Positions 12,385 to 25,120 of a stretch of DNA of 64,000 nucleotides are shown here, piece after piece. The translations under genes were made by a program, and so were the position numbers. Origin of the DNA: Pterobdella sp. o SKG-2022 (taxonomy: Eukaryota > Annelida > Clitellata > Hirudinida > Piscicolidae); assembly GCA_964035795.1 (NCBI GenBank), contig OZ038321.1, forward strand, positions 20,102,283 to 20,166,282, given 5' to 3'. The notes beneath the pieces are model-generated. The model made no database searches, was not told the origin of the DNA, and saw only the letters and a list, made by a program, of their open reading frames with translations. The stretch's first letter is position 1. Every line of letters starts with the position of its first letter.

Positions 12385-15300
12385 GTATTTTTTTTTTAAT
12401 TTTGCATGGTATGAATGAGTTTTGCTCTAAAATTTATAATAAACAATTTTAACATCAATTTATGGGGAAAATTTAGTACTAAATTTTTCCCATAAATTGA
12501 TGTTGAAGACTGTTGATATTGCTTATAAGTACATTAGGATGTCTCTAAAATGTTAAATAAACAATTGAGAGATCTAGATACATTTTTATGTATTTATTCT
12601 TTTTAATATTGTTATCTAACACACTTCAAATAAATTACCACCTATATCAAAAGCGCCAAAAATTATGATTTAGAAAAGTTCCAAGCTATATAATGAACTT
12701 TAGAAAGCGATTCAAACAATTTCACAGAGAAGTTAAATTTAAAGAAAAGAGCTTTTGTGGTTGAAGGTGCTGAAGGGTTGATAGATGAAGTTAATTACTT
12801 TTCGTTGCTGTTTTTTTGGTTAACTCCACAGCTCCTAGTGACGATAAGAAGTACCCATTTTTTCTCTATCAATTCGAACTACTTTTTCACAAACACACTT
12901 TTTTTACTGGTTTTACCAACAGAATCTCGGACTCAAGCTGTGAAATATTTTGCTCTTGCAACTGGTTGATGAAATGAGGTGTTCTAAAATCTTAAAAAAA
13001 GGTCACTTTTTTACTGTTTATGAATTCAAAAAAATATTTTGAAGTTTTTGAGATAACATAATTAAGAAAGAATAAAGCTTTTCAAACACGATTTCTTTTG
13101 TCTAAAAAGCCAGTAGAGTTTGTAGAAACGTTGAGTTGATAGGGTAAAAATGGAGTTATTCAAAACGCTTGCGTTCCAAATGATTACGGGTTTTTTGTAA
13201 TTATCTCACCATCGTAATGATAAATAACGAAAAAGAAAGTTGCAGCAATATAGCTTGTAAATGATAAAATAAAGAGCCAGGTTTTGAGCTTTTTGAAAGG
13301 TGAGGAATTTACGGTAATATGGCTTTGATGCAAAAACATATATGCAGTTGTGAAAAAGGAATTCTTTAATAAATTTCAGACAATTTGTTAGGTTAGATAC
13401 TGGTCTATGTTTGGTTCTCAAATTTTAGATATTTTAAATCCAAACCATCAATAATGCAGAAAAACTCTAACGACGGTTTTTAAATTTTTTTGAAATGCAT
13501 GATCATAAGGATATTATCAGCTTTGAAGAATGCGTGGTAAAAGTTGTGGCGAAAATTCACATTTCATAGCAATAACAGATAATGATTCAGATAAATCCTA
13601 TTTAAATTCTATAAGAATCTCAAAACTAATGACATTGTGAAAACCAAAATAAAACCACGCATAATTAGAAATCCCAATGAAAAATTGATCAAAATGAAGG
13701 AAAAACAAAAAAATGGAATCTATTGGCCTATTTATACAATCGGCAATTCTTCTAATAGCAGAGCTGAAAATTTTTTTACGCTTAAACAAAGGATCATTCA
13801 AGCACTTTTGCTTAAAAATAAACTTATCAAAATGAAACTAAAAGTGATGAAGCAACAGACACTGAATGACGATTGAGATAAATGTTTCATATGTTGTGAT
13901 TTTTTTGCGTACTACCGTCCCAATGCTTAAATAAAAACACCTTCACTTTTATGCGTTTTTCACAACCCGGATAACCTCAGACCTGGATTTTTTTGGTTCT
14001 ACTGTAATTATTCAAGTTGATTTTTTCAAAGTTTCGGTAATTTCAAAATTGGGAAAAAACTCGTTGAGTGAAAGAAGAATTTTTTAGTTTAGGGAATAAT
14101 TAAGACAAAAGTAATGAAAAATTTTTTAAAAAAAAGTCGATAGGAAGTCAAGAGGGGAGGTTTTGATAACAGGCTTTTACATATTAAGTGAAAACCATGG
14201 TGGAAGAATTCAAAAACAATAACTCAAATGAAAAATTATTTTGCTGTTTTGGATGTCATTGTCGGAATTTGTAATTTTTGTAGTTATTTTATCCTAATTG
14301 TCGTTTTTCCCATCTATTTAGTGAGCGTTGTTGTCGTTATTTTTAATATTTCTGTCGTTGTAATTTTTATAGTTCAAATTTTTTTATCGATTTCATAATT
14401 GTGTGCGATCTGTTTTTGTTGTAGATATAAATTTATAATTATAAATAAATAAATCAATTGCTTTTCAAATCGATTTATTTGTTTTGAATACTCATAGTAT
14501 TGTCTGTGTCTGAATTCTCTTTAGGGTAGTTTAACTACCCATATAGTTATTGTTACGTCTACAACCATGGATGAAAAATAAGTCATAGGTTGAACGTTTT
14601 TTGTTGTTTCATTGCGTGAAAAACCATCGAAAAACTGCCATCATTGTTTCATTTGATATTTTTGTCATTTCCAGTCCTTATGGTTGAAGTTGTGATTGTT
14701 GGTTCTTTGGTACAGCTAGCTAATTGACTTTTTTGAGAAATTATTACTTTGATTAAAAAACTTGAATACGTATTCAATCCAATCTTTAAAATTTTTCTGT
14801 ATTTCATGAAGCATTATCAAGTATTTTTAGCAGGTTCGATGGGAGCCTCAATTATGAGAAAAAAATCATGACTTGCACTAATTGAAGTTTTCAGTATCAC
14901 TAAGGATTTCAATGATGAAATTTTCAATCTTGAGCTTTAAAGACGTTTAATAATTAGTCTTTTTCTGCTCAAAACATATATTTTTAAAGAGTATTTTTTT
15001 TTCACCTAGCTTGAATTGCTGTTTAGAAGAGGGGATGCATCCATCAAAGAACCCCATACGCATGTAGTCATAAACTTTGCTTTTTTCTATCATTTAATGC
15101 CAGTTTTCTGTTTTCCATAAGAACTTTTTTGTCATAAGAAACTTCTTGTTAAGAATTACACAATTCCAATTGAATGGTACCTTGAAATCTTTATGTGATA
15201 CTAAACTAAAGTCTGTGAAGTATTGTGAAAATACCCTGGAATCATTGGAATCATTGAGAGTTGTAATTGTGGGCGCTAGTATTGACATCAAGGGAACTAG

Positions 15301-18300
15301 AACAACCAGATTGAGTTTAAACTTCATCATAATATGAAAGTTTAAATTTAATCTTGTCTTATTAACATTTAGAAGCTAATACTTCAAAAATATATTTATT
15401 TATTTTATAAACTAATAAACATGTAGAGTTTTTGGAAAAATTAAAGTGAAAATTATCATCATCAATCATGAATTAAAAATTTTGCAAACTCTAGCATATT
15501 GTTTTGAGGAGGAAGGATCGTCATACAGTTTAATTACTAATTACTGGTTGTCAGAATTTTTTCGACAGTTTTATTTCTTCAAAAAGTTTCAGACATCGTT
15601 AAAACTTGCCATTGTTATCGTTCTTTCATCTAGACTTTTTCATTTTGATAAGTGAAACATAAAATTTATTGATTTTGTTGTTATTTTTGTTGAAAAAAAG
15701 TTGTTTCTGTGGGACACTTCCGTCATTATTTTTTGTCATTTTGAGTGTGTTTTTGTTTGTGTGCGTTGAAGAGTAAGCTTACAATAAAATTTGATCATTT
15801 TTTCCGTGGAATATTTATGTTCAACTCGCAGAATCATAATTGATGTTTGAAATATTAAGTGGCGTTCAAGAGAAAGCTGAAGTTTAGTAAATGCACCTCA
15901 TTTGAGTAATGTAAGTTCTACTTGAGCCTTTACTCAAATAGAACTAAAAAAAATAAATAAAAAAGGAAATAGATTTTGTTAAACAGCTACAAACCACAAT
16001 TAACAAACACTAAAAAAAGCATAAACTCGTCTCGTTTAGAAATCGTTCAAACTACTAAATTTGAGGTTTTTTATTTAATTTTATGTTTTCTTAGTTATTA
16101 ATTTTTCCCACTTCTATTTGAAGTTTTTCAAGTATTTCAGTTTTTTTTGGCGTCAATCGAAGGTGGCCTGTCGAAGTTAGAATGGCGACTCGAATAGTCG
16201 ATTTTTATACTTGAAAACTACATAATTCAGTTGAAAATGTCAAAATATTATTATACAAAATAATTTCGCCATTTTATTTTAAAATTCGATAGCAGTACAA
16301 TAACATACAAGAACTATTTCTTTTGGGATGATTTCGGATTTTTTGCTTTCCATAGAAAGAAGATAAATTGTGAACATCAACAATTTCATCTCAGTCAACA
16401 AAAATTACAAAGATAAACACTTTAGGGTTTTTTGGGGCAATAAAGGCTGGCATTACTTGGATAAAAATTCTATAAAAGATTAAAAAAAAATATTATCATT
16501 TAATTAATATCAAAAAAATTAACAATAAGGAAAAAGATAAGCATTTTCTGGTTTCAATTGTGATGGTGTGGAAGTCCCATTGAAGAAAACAGATGAAGAC
16601 AATGAAGTTGTTCAAATTTTGTCTAAAATTAACATTTTATTGCTCAAAATTTTTTGTTTAAAGTTTTATCTATTTATGTTTTTTTGTTTATTATCACAAA
16701 CACGTTGATCCAAACTGTAGGCTTTGCAGAACTCACTCTGAAACAATATCACACATAGTTTCAGGGTGCCCAATACTGGCAAAGCACGAGTACCTAGAGC
16801 GCCACAACAGAGTCGCTAAATTCATCCACTGGACAATATGTAAGACACATGGATTTGAAGTCAAAAATAAGTGGTACCAACACGAAATCCGACCATTGAT
16901 GAAAAAAGACGAACTAACTGTATTATGGGACAGTCCAATACACACAGATAGAAGTATACAAGCGAAGAAACCAGACATAGTGGTTTAAGATGCAAAAAAA
17001 GGGAGTGTACTCTAGTTGATATCTCAGCGCCATCGGACACCAACATAGTGTCAAAAACATCTGAGAATATTTGCAAGTACCTTGCTCTGCAAATAGAGAT
17101 ATCAAAATGCTGGAACATGAATACAAAAGTAGTTCCAATAATTGTGGGCGCACTAGGAACAGTCGGAAAAGATTTAGGTCTCAAACTTTCGACGCTTCCT
17201 GGTTTGCCTAAGACTTATGAAATCCAGAAAACAGCGTTTATGGGCACGGCGCGCATCTTAAAAAATGTTTTGGCCAGAAATGAATAAATAGCATCGGACT
17301 CTATTACCCTAGGGTCTTGGTAGAACTCCGGTGGTAGTTTCAATCTCAGTAAATATAATGTGTTTAAAAAAAATAAAAACAATAATAATAATGTGTTTAA
17401 AAAAATAAAAACAATAATACTAATTCAAAATAGTCACTGAAGTACAATGATCTTTTCAAAAATTTTAAATAAACAATCTCAATTACATTATGGTTATCAA
17501 GAAAAGTGGATTCTGAGAGCTATTCAAAACTTTGAAATTCATATAATCGCGACTATCCAAATATTTTTATGTTTGTTTATTGAAATTAATGATGAAACCA
17601 CAAGGAATGGACAATAAGAACTTGGGAAAGGCAAATTAAAATAACAGCATTGAAAATGCATTCTTTTTCTCAAATTATTCAATAACCCAACTTTCATACT
17701 CATAGTTTTTGTTTAAATTGCCACAGCAACTAAATTAACTTTTTAGTTAATGTTTTATGATACTTATGGAAAAGTATGGCTGTTTTTTTGCTCAATGAAT
17801 GGACTAAAACTCTTCCATAAATCAACGTAAAAAAATTTCAAAATTTTTTGTTGAAAATTCATTTTACTTTTCTAGATTTCAATTTCAACTCAGGTATTCC
17901 CTTGTATGAAATCAACATAACAAATTGCCTTTATTGTTGTTGTTACCATAAGTACTATTAGCTAATGATACCGCTAATGTTGGTTATATAACTGTATTTC
18001 ATATTTTATATGCAGAAAAGAAAAATGGAATAAAAAAATAATCTTAATATCTCATATAAAAAAGACTTTGTTAAATGAGCCAAAAAAAACGTATTTTTAC
18101 GTTCACTAAGCTATCAATACAAAAATCGATACTGATCACCATGTCAGGGTGGCGTTTGGGAGAAACAATGTGCAAGTTGGTGCCCTATCTACAGGGTGTT
18201 TCAGTCGTGGCGTCAGTCGGGACACTCACCGCCATTTCATACGACAGGCTTGTCTATAACATATTCCTATTTAACTATTCCATATAACAGCTTTGTGTAA

Positions 18301-21300
18301 ACTATTTTTTATTTTAAATATTTCGTTATACAACTCTTCATTAAAAAATTCAACCATTGAATAAATTATAAAAATTTATGTTTAATTATAACTTTAAACT
18401 TCTGAAAATTAAGTTCCATACTCTGAAGGAAGTGCAGTGAGTCGTATGAACTTAGCGTAAGAATACAACTTCAATAATGTCACATGACTTCATACTCTAT
18501 CAACAAACCGTATTAATGTACTTTAAATCTTTTCAATTTTCCACTTTATCAAAAACAACAAAATTTCTATAAGCATTGTCATTTGCATGTGTATTCACTT
18601 GAGTCCTGAAACCTTTGAAGGAGCATGAGTTACAAGCAGTTTTAAGTTTTGCCAAACTTCCATATTGAAACAAAAAAGCGAGTTTTAAAGAATGACAAAA
18701 TATTTTGTTTTTTTGAGATTTTTTTTACAGAAAATATGAACATAATAATGTGTTCAATTCTAAAAGTTAATATTGCAAAGTTTAAACACTTCTAAAAATT
18801 ATTTTTTTATCAGTTTTTAAAGTTTGAAATCATGAAAAAAGGTCTTTTATTTGATTTTGTTTCTTTGATTTTTGAATGGCACTGTAGGAGTGGGGGATTC
18901 TCAAGATGGTAAAAAATACTGGTGTGTTATTTTTATAAGGGTTTAATGAAGTTGATTTGAACAAAAAGAAATAAGTTAGACTTTAAGTCAAATTATTTGA
19001 AATGTTTGTAAGAGTTTCAATATGGACTAAAATGGTTAAATTTTAAATTTTTTCAGTTTAATGAAACATTAAAAATCTTATATATTTTGAAAAAGTCACT
19101 AAGGTTGATTAATTAAATTATCAGACAGGAAATTGACATTTCAGTTCATGTCTTATTGCTTAGCTTATAAAGCTGTTTTTTCTTATAAAAATTAACAACA
19201 AAGCTTCTCCATTGATTTTATTCTTATAGATTAACTTAAATTAACTTAATAGAACTTCAGTAATCATGTTTTATCAGGTAATGCATCGCTGAAAAAAGCT
19301 TGCATTTCACTATAGAAATCTTTTTTCATCAAATAGGTTACCATTAACCTATCTATCTTCTTAAATGCCAGATACCTAGCCATATGCCACTTAACAAACG
19401 AAGGAAGAAGCAAGAAAAACGCATATCGCATGATCGCCTTCATCTGGGTTACAGCGTTGCTCTTAATATTACCATGGTTATTGAGTTATCGGTTGATAGA
19501 AACAAAATATGTATCTGTGTGTGTAGACACATCAACAATAAATTCACAAAAGATCTTTTTCTTCGGTGTCATCTTCATCATTTGTTACATTATTCCGCTA
19601 TTGTTTATCATTGTTTTCTACACGTTGATTGCTATCAGGGTTTGGACTCAGCAACAACCACAATGCAACCAGGACAGAAACCGAAGGTTTAAGGTTTGAT
19701 GAATGATGATTAAATTATTTTTATTCATTTGATAACTGAAAAAATGAATTATATTTTTTTATAGTGATAAATAGTCGTATAAGCCATTTTGTACTTTTGC
19801 GATTAAATTAGAAGTAAATTAAGTGAGGTGAAAATGATTTAATCATGTAAATTCATAAGTTCTATTATGTTAGAGTAACATTTTTAAATTGTTAACCATA
19901 GTTCATTCATGGAAAACTCAACTATGATGGTTTTGAAAGTTTTTAAAAAAGGAGATAAGTAGACAATCCTTGATAGAACATATATAACACATGGAACAAC
20001 ATTTAACTTAAGAACATTTTAATTGTAGTTTTTTCTCAATAATACTTGTATTTTGTTCAGACATAAAAATTAAATTTTCAAATATTTTGAAGCCAAATAT
20101 AACTGTTTACTTTTGAAACTCAAAAGCAAATAAAACAGACTTCAAATAGCAGATAACTTTTATGGGTTTTCCACAAACACCCTATTGGCTTCAATTTAGG
20201 CCAGACAATCTGAAACTTCAATTTCGGTTTGAAAAAGTTTCATTCATCGTTTATTGGAGCATTATCTTGTTGAAAAACCAAACTTTCGCCACTAATTTGC
20301 TTACCAAACAATCAAAACAGTTTATAACGTTTACATCACACTTTGATTTTCATATTTAGACAAACTAGAAACACAAAAGACTTTAAAACTTCTAGAATTT
20401 TTGAGTCATGAAAATAGCATTGCATTTCATCAGATCTGTGCAAAACTAGATAATTTTATTAATCAATGACAATTATGAGTTTTTAAAAGCATTTATTTTT
20501 CTCATGTTATCTACATTTATTTTTTTTTAAATCATTTAAAAAACTGATTTCTTTTTTGAATTAATTAAGTTTGGTTATATAAGAAGTATTTTTGAGTTTT
20601 TAAAGATTAACAGATATGTTCATTTTTATGTGAAGATGATCAATACTTTTTTTCTCATTCTGGTTTTCATGATCTCCTGTGGGAACCAACGGCTTTTAAC
20701 TGTTTTCGGTATTTCAATTTTGGCTTTTTGAATGGCTTAAATGCATTATGAAACTTAGGAAGTTCTCATTTTTGTGAAATTTCATACCGTATCATTCCGC
20801 TTGTGTAATGACTTTTGGTTTGACCCATATTAAATTCTAGAAAATACATTTATTTTGAATTTTTTCAAATAAAAACCTTTTTGTTATCTAGTATATATTA
20901 TAGAATTTAATTTTTATACTATTTTCATATAACAAATGAAAATTAAAAAATAGGCTTGTATTAACTTATGAGAATATTTTAAAACCACTGAGATTTAAGA
21001 ACTTTAGTCTTAGCATGAGATCTTAGTGGAAAATGCTTCATGAAGTTTTACTAGCTAAAGTTATTGTGTGAAAATTCAAGTTCAAAAAAACAATGATTCT
21101 ACAAAAGTACTAAGCTTGTATAAAATTTTCTTTGTGAGCGCTTTTAAAACTATTTCGTTAACAAAACATTTAAATTTTTTATATTCAAATTGAAACTTGC
21201 TCAAAAATTTTGAATTCCAAGTTGTGTTCTTGAATATGAAAATAAAAAAATAAGACCTCTCTGGGAACAACATTTTTATTATTTCCATCTCAGTAATCAA

Positions 21301-24300
21301 GTTGCTTACGCTTATTTCTTTTACTGCAAAACTATCAAAATGTATAATTAATCTTTTTAATAATTGCTTTGGAAAAAATTTGTATTCGTGTATATTTCTT
21401 ATGATAGGTGTTTCAAACAAAAAAAGTTTGTTATTTTTTCTATTTTATGTTTTGAAGTTATTGTTGCATCAGTTTAACCTTATCATAATACGTTTTTTTC
21501 CCAAGCGTTTTATGATAAGGTTAAACTTATAAAAATTATAGCTTCTGATTCTCAATAAATTTATTAAAAATTCCTCTTATTTGATGTTTTTCGTTTTAAA
21601 ATATTAAAGAAAAATACATACGATGCCTCTGAAAAATACCCATATGTTTAGTTTTCTTTGATAAAGCTTTTTCCGTCAAGAATCTTGATACAATTATTTT
21701 GATAAAAGAAATATAGCTTTTGTTAATTTGGTTTTTATTAAAAAAAAAATTTGAATGAATTTTTTAAAAATTCATACGTCGTATTATTCTACTAATCTTT
21801 CAATCTATTTACCTCAATTGTTATCCCACTGTTATCAGATATTTGTTTCTGCTGTTGTTTTTAATTTTTGTGGAATTTCTTTTTGAAAATATGCTGTATT
21901 TTATTCTTTTTTTTAACGTTGAAGCCAAAAGTATAAATATTAACATACTATAATTTCATTTAAAAAATTAAACAATGTTTCATTGTTGTCTTTAGAAAAA
22001 GAAATGGAAAAAATTTTTTTTTGCTCTTTATAGTTTCACTGTATACTTTTCCTTTAATTTTCACCAATCATTTTTAATGAAAGACTATTATTTTTGAATT
22101 AGGAGCATGAAAATTTAAACTTTCCTAAAATTTGTTTATTTCATTTAGTCGGTAAAAAATTTAATTGAAAATGTAAATATTCAAAATATGCTAAAATTAT
22201 ATTCAACTTCAGTTACAAAATCACACAAAATGTTTCATTCTAAAATGAGAAGCTTTTTGTTAACAGTGTAACATTTTAAGTGCTTATACGGAACTCGGTT
22301 GTTTTGTTATATTTATATGATGATAAATTTTGAAGTTTTAACTTCCACAAGACATTCGAAAAGTCATGTTTATAAACAAAAATCCCTATTGTAACAATAA
22401 CTACAGTTATTTTCGAGAATTAAGCTTTTTTTAGTGCCAATTTAGTATGCATGAGGTTGCGAGTGTCAAATTTGGTCATATGATGATGCATCATTGAAAC
22501 ATTTATCATCCAAAAATGAATAATTTATATACAAGGGAAAAAACATTTTGACTATTTATTCATGGATTTTATAGTACAATCAATAAGGGAACTAATCACG
22601 ATTGTTAACAAGAGAATATAGCCTTTGGCTCATTGAAAATGCTGAAGCTTCGATTTTATTCAATGAAACTTTTCAGATGAAGTCAGAGCTGCACTTTGAA
22701 AATGTACTTTATAAACCTTTTTCAAGATGTCCCAAATATTTTTCATGAGGTTTTGGGAAGAATATGGTCATTTCATTACTTTATGGCTACCAAAAAATGA
22801 GCAATCTTGTTTTTTGCAGCATGAGTCGTTGCATTTGTTTTTCAATCCTTCTTTTTGTGTCATAGATCAAGATATTTTTTTTAAAAATCAATTTTCTGTT
22901 TTGTTGTATTATCCTTCAATCTCTGAAAGTTTAATAGTCTCACAAACTTCTTACCAATTATTGCAGTTTTAAACATAATCTCACCACCACTTTGTTGACT
23001 ACTTATCTATTAGAAACGAGGAGCTTTATCATACTACTATCTTATTTTTTATCCATCAGAATTTTCAAAGATTTTTTCATATTCATCTTGAAAACCTAGT
23101 TTCGTGAATATCATTTTTGAGAAACTGTTCAAAAGGCGAGTCTGAGGTTTTTCAAAAGGTTTCGGAATAGGGCATCAAGTTGATTTCGTTACATACAGAA
23201 CATCAGCGTTTTGAAAAATTATTTGACTAGTTTCAAAACATACTCCTTTATTGATTTTGAAAGGTACAACCAATATTTTTCAAAAATTTTAACTTGTAGA
23301 AATTCATTTACTCTCAAGTCTGTGAAACATTTTCTTACTCTATCTGCGTTCGTCATTTTTATTTAAGATCTGTAAATTTTTCAAAACCCCTTCATACGTT
23401 GCTCTTCTCCATTTATAATTTTTACACATTTCAAACAATTCGTTCAACAATTGCACTTTGTATAAATCTTGTAATGATAATTATAACAATGGTAATGATA
23501 AGGAATTTAACATACATGCGAATAACTTCAAAGTTTGTGACATTTATAATGAAGCAAAACATACTCAGCAAAGACTTGATGAATGAAAGGATTATAGTGT
23601 CTGTAGAGTGAAAGCTAAAATCCTAGTTAGGCATAGATCGATTTCTTGAAAAGATTATGGCAGTAACCGGTAATCATACAAGATAAATTAGATTCACCTA
23701 AAAAAATTATTTTATTTGTGTTATTATTTAAAACTATATAACAAAAAAAAACCAAATCTTTATTCTCAAAAACCAATGGTATTTTTCAAGGGTCAGCTTA
23801 AAAAAAACATTTGTGTTTTTCATAAAACTTTTTTTTTTTTTTCATACATTTTTTGACTGAAACAATTCATTGCTTTAAGTATGAAATGATAAATAAAAAT
23901 TAAATAACAAGTTCCCTTCAGCTTAGCATCATGATTGTACAAACGTTAAGTTATTATAAAAAGCCTGAAGGCAGAAACGTTTAGTAATGCATTACTAAAT
24001 TTTTTCTATAATGTTATTTTCGGAATCTATTGAAAACCCTATCAAACAAAAAACATTATTTGGAACTAATTAAAATTTTGTATTTTCATGAAGTTATCAA
24101 AAAAGCACCCGATATTAACTTATTAAATGAATGCTTCAAATAATACTTTTCTGGTTGAATTAGCTCTTCCGGAAACATCTGACAAAAATAAAATATAAAA
24201 ATGGAAAAATACCGAGAATTTATCAAAAAAATTTTCATTTTTCAAAAATTAAACCTACAAGAGTTTGGATAAAAAATGTTATGTAGAAGAGAAGAAACTA

Positions 24301-24758
24301 TCATTCGAATCCTTTAAGAATCATTGTTACTTGGTATTGCATTTGTATTTTTGGGAAATGCTAAAAAATGAAAATAGATGGAATTAAAAGGCTCTGAAAT
24401 AATTATGTGACCAGCTTCTTGAATTAAGCCCATAATATCAATAATCCTTAAACTGCTCTCACTAAGAATTTCTCACTCATAATCTAAAATTTAGCATTAA
24501 TAATTCATCTAACAGGTGTTAAAGATGGTGTCAGTGGTAGTGATACTATTCGCTACGTCCTGGCTGCCGTTGTATTTGTTGCGAACCAAGATGCTGTTTC
24601 AATCAAAGAGACAAAGAGATATTGATATGCAAATAGAGATTCTGACGCTGCCATTTGCCCAATGGCTCAGCTCTTCCAACTGCTGTGTCAACCCTCTTAT
24701 TTATGTGCTTTTCAGTGAAAAATTTAAAAATTACCTGAGATGCAGACGAAGCTGCTGA
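12084..24758 (+). CDS. Peptide G-protein-coupled receptor, four coding exons (321 aa)
   Basis: Join 12084-12384, 18148-18247, 19372-19693 and 24516-24758. Phases 1, 2 and 0 agree at every junction. All seven helices and the class A marks are present: GFIGNLIVI (TM1), NLALADL (TM2), [17 protein letters not shown] with the conserved Cys (TM3) and DRYLAIC across the exon 2/3 join. They continue with Trp in TM4, VSVCVD (ECL2 Cys), IIPL in TM5, FATSWLP in TM6 and [15 protein letters not shown] in TM7. N-glycosylation is possible at QNAT near the N-terminus. The third loop and the tail are short; the tail ends CRRSC, a possible palmitoylation site. PYLQGVSV plus AQWLSSSN resembles trissin/NPFF/SIFamide-type receptors, so a neuropeptide ligand is likely; the exact ortholog is not settled. 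The ATG at 12084 is the first in frame after an acceptor-like TTTTTAG at 12046, so an upstream coding exon cannot be excluded. Confidence 0.92.
12451..12545. mobile_element. Foldback MITE, family 1 (deleted copy)
   Basis: A 54-bp hairpin (AACATCAATTTATGGG against its complement) is followed by TTGCTTATAAGTACATTAGG, which is repeated after the larger foldback at 57.3-57.5 kb. It sits just inside receptor intron 1. Confidence 0.7.
12546..16541. other. Receptor intron 1, left part
   Basis: Mostly featureless A+T-rich intron. Weak exon-like windows are listed separately (15010-15063). A short palindrome (GGGTAGTTTAACTACCC) lies near 14523. Confidence 0.5.
15010..15063 (+). CDS. Weak exon candidate inside receptor intron 1
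   Basis: A strong T-tract acceptor (TTTTTCACCTAG) precedes 18 codons reading [18 protein letters not shown], then GTAGTC. Its phase (0-0) does not fit the receptor's phase-1 junction. The opposite strand is equally open. It could be a cryptic or pseudogene exon. Confidence 0.22.
16542..16640 (+). CDS. Weak coding-like segment upstream of a LINE relic
   Basis: An open frame reading [18 protein letters not shown] stands out by composition. No donor was seen. It directly precedes the LINE at 16716 on the same strand, so it may be older LINE coding sequence. Confidence 0.22.
16716..17425 (+). mobile_element. Decayed LINE 3' end with zinc knuckle and restriction-like endonuclease
   Basis: The translated fragment starts with a CCHC knuckle (C-x2-C-x8-H-x4-C; CRLC...H...C at 16716-16770). 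It continues [20 protein letters not shown], then shows the endonuclease core KPDIVV...D...LVDISAP (PD-D/E-x-K layout), then [15 protein letters not shown] and a typical C-terminal GTARIL. This is the end of an R2/R4/Dong-type non-LTR element, which uses a site-specific REL endonuclease. A TAA at 16986-16988 and a one-base loss in the A run at 16994-17000 break the frame next to the catalytic Asp, so the copy is dead. An A-rich tail follows to 17425. It sits in receptor intron 1, sense orientation. Confidence 0.88.
17358..17423 (+). repeat. Tandem duplication of the LINE tail
   Basis: ATGTGTTTAAAAAAA followed by TAAAAACAATAAT occurs twice in a row with a period of about 33 bp. This is typical of a non-LTR 3' tail. 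Confidence 0.6.
17426..18147. other. Receptor intron 1, right part
   Basis: A+T-rich intron that ends at the ATGTCAG acceptor. Contains only the MITE half-copy. Confidence 0.5.
17776..17833. mobile_element. MITE family 1, half copy
   Basis: GCTCAATGAATGGACTAAAA and TTCCATAAATCAACGT match one arm of the 57.3-kb foldback with a few changes. The second arm is missing. Confidence 0.5.
18148..18247 (+). CDS. GPCR exon 2 (TM3)
   Basis: Starts after ATGTCAG and completes a Gly codon, then [19 protein letters not shown]. It must end after ...GACAG (Asp, two bases of Arg) to rejoin exon 3 in frame, which puts the donor at GC (CAG|GCTTGT). Confidence 0.88.
18248..19371 (+). other. Receptor intron 2, GC-AG type
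   Basis: The only reading that gives DRYLAICH uses donor GCTTGT and acceptor AAATGCCAG. The GT two bases on would leave Leu and shift exon 3 out of frame. Otherwise featureless. Confidence 0.75.
19372..19693 (+). CDS. GPCR exon 3 (TM4, ECL2, TM5, short ICL3)
   Basis: Starts with the last base of the DRY Arg codon. Encodes YLAICHL, TM4, the ECL2 Cys, TM5 and RNRRFK. Ends in phase 0 at AAG|GTTTGA. Confidence 0.9.
19694..24515 (+). other. Receptor intron 3
   Basis: 4.8 kb of A+T-rich intron. The open frames inside (for example 21.1-21.5, 22.7 and 23.4 kb) look like base-composition noise. It holds the hairpin at 21472-21528. Confidence 0.5.
21472..21528. repeat. Perfect short hairpin
   Basis: GTTTAACCTTATCATAA faces TTATGATAAGGTTAAAC across a loop of about 20 bases. 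Probably a small foldback element or a deletion remnant. Confidence 0.6.
24516..24758 (+). CDS. GPCR exon 4 (TM6, TM7, tail)
   Basis: Starts after CTAACAG with [18 protein letters not shown], then [15 protein letters not shown], and ends LRCRRSC-stop. Confidence 0.92.
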   Translation: MLKMVSVVVILFATSWLPLYLLRTKMLFQSKRQRDIDMQIEILTLPFAQWLSSSNCCVNPLIYVLFSEKFKNYLRCRRSC

Positions 24759-25120
24759 AGGCTTGTTACGTTGTTATCCATGGTTTCGTTCATGTCAAGG
24801 TGTAAAAAAATCGTGAAAATAATAGAGTAACAAGATTATTGGTTGAACAATAAAAATATTTTTTGAAATTGCATCAAAGCTTTTTCAATAATTAATTTTT
24901 TACTTTGTATTTAACAAATTTTTTTGCTTTTTGTTGTTAATGATGGCATAAAATGTTTTTATCTTATTTATTTTTTTGTAAAAATAGGCTTAAAATGAAG
25001 TTCCAATTACAACAAGTATTCAAAAATTTTTGGCAAATCAATAACTCATATTTAACGAAGATTATAGAAAGTGGAATCATAAAGATCACTAATAAAAAGA
25101 GTAAAAAAATAAGTAATGCA

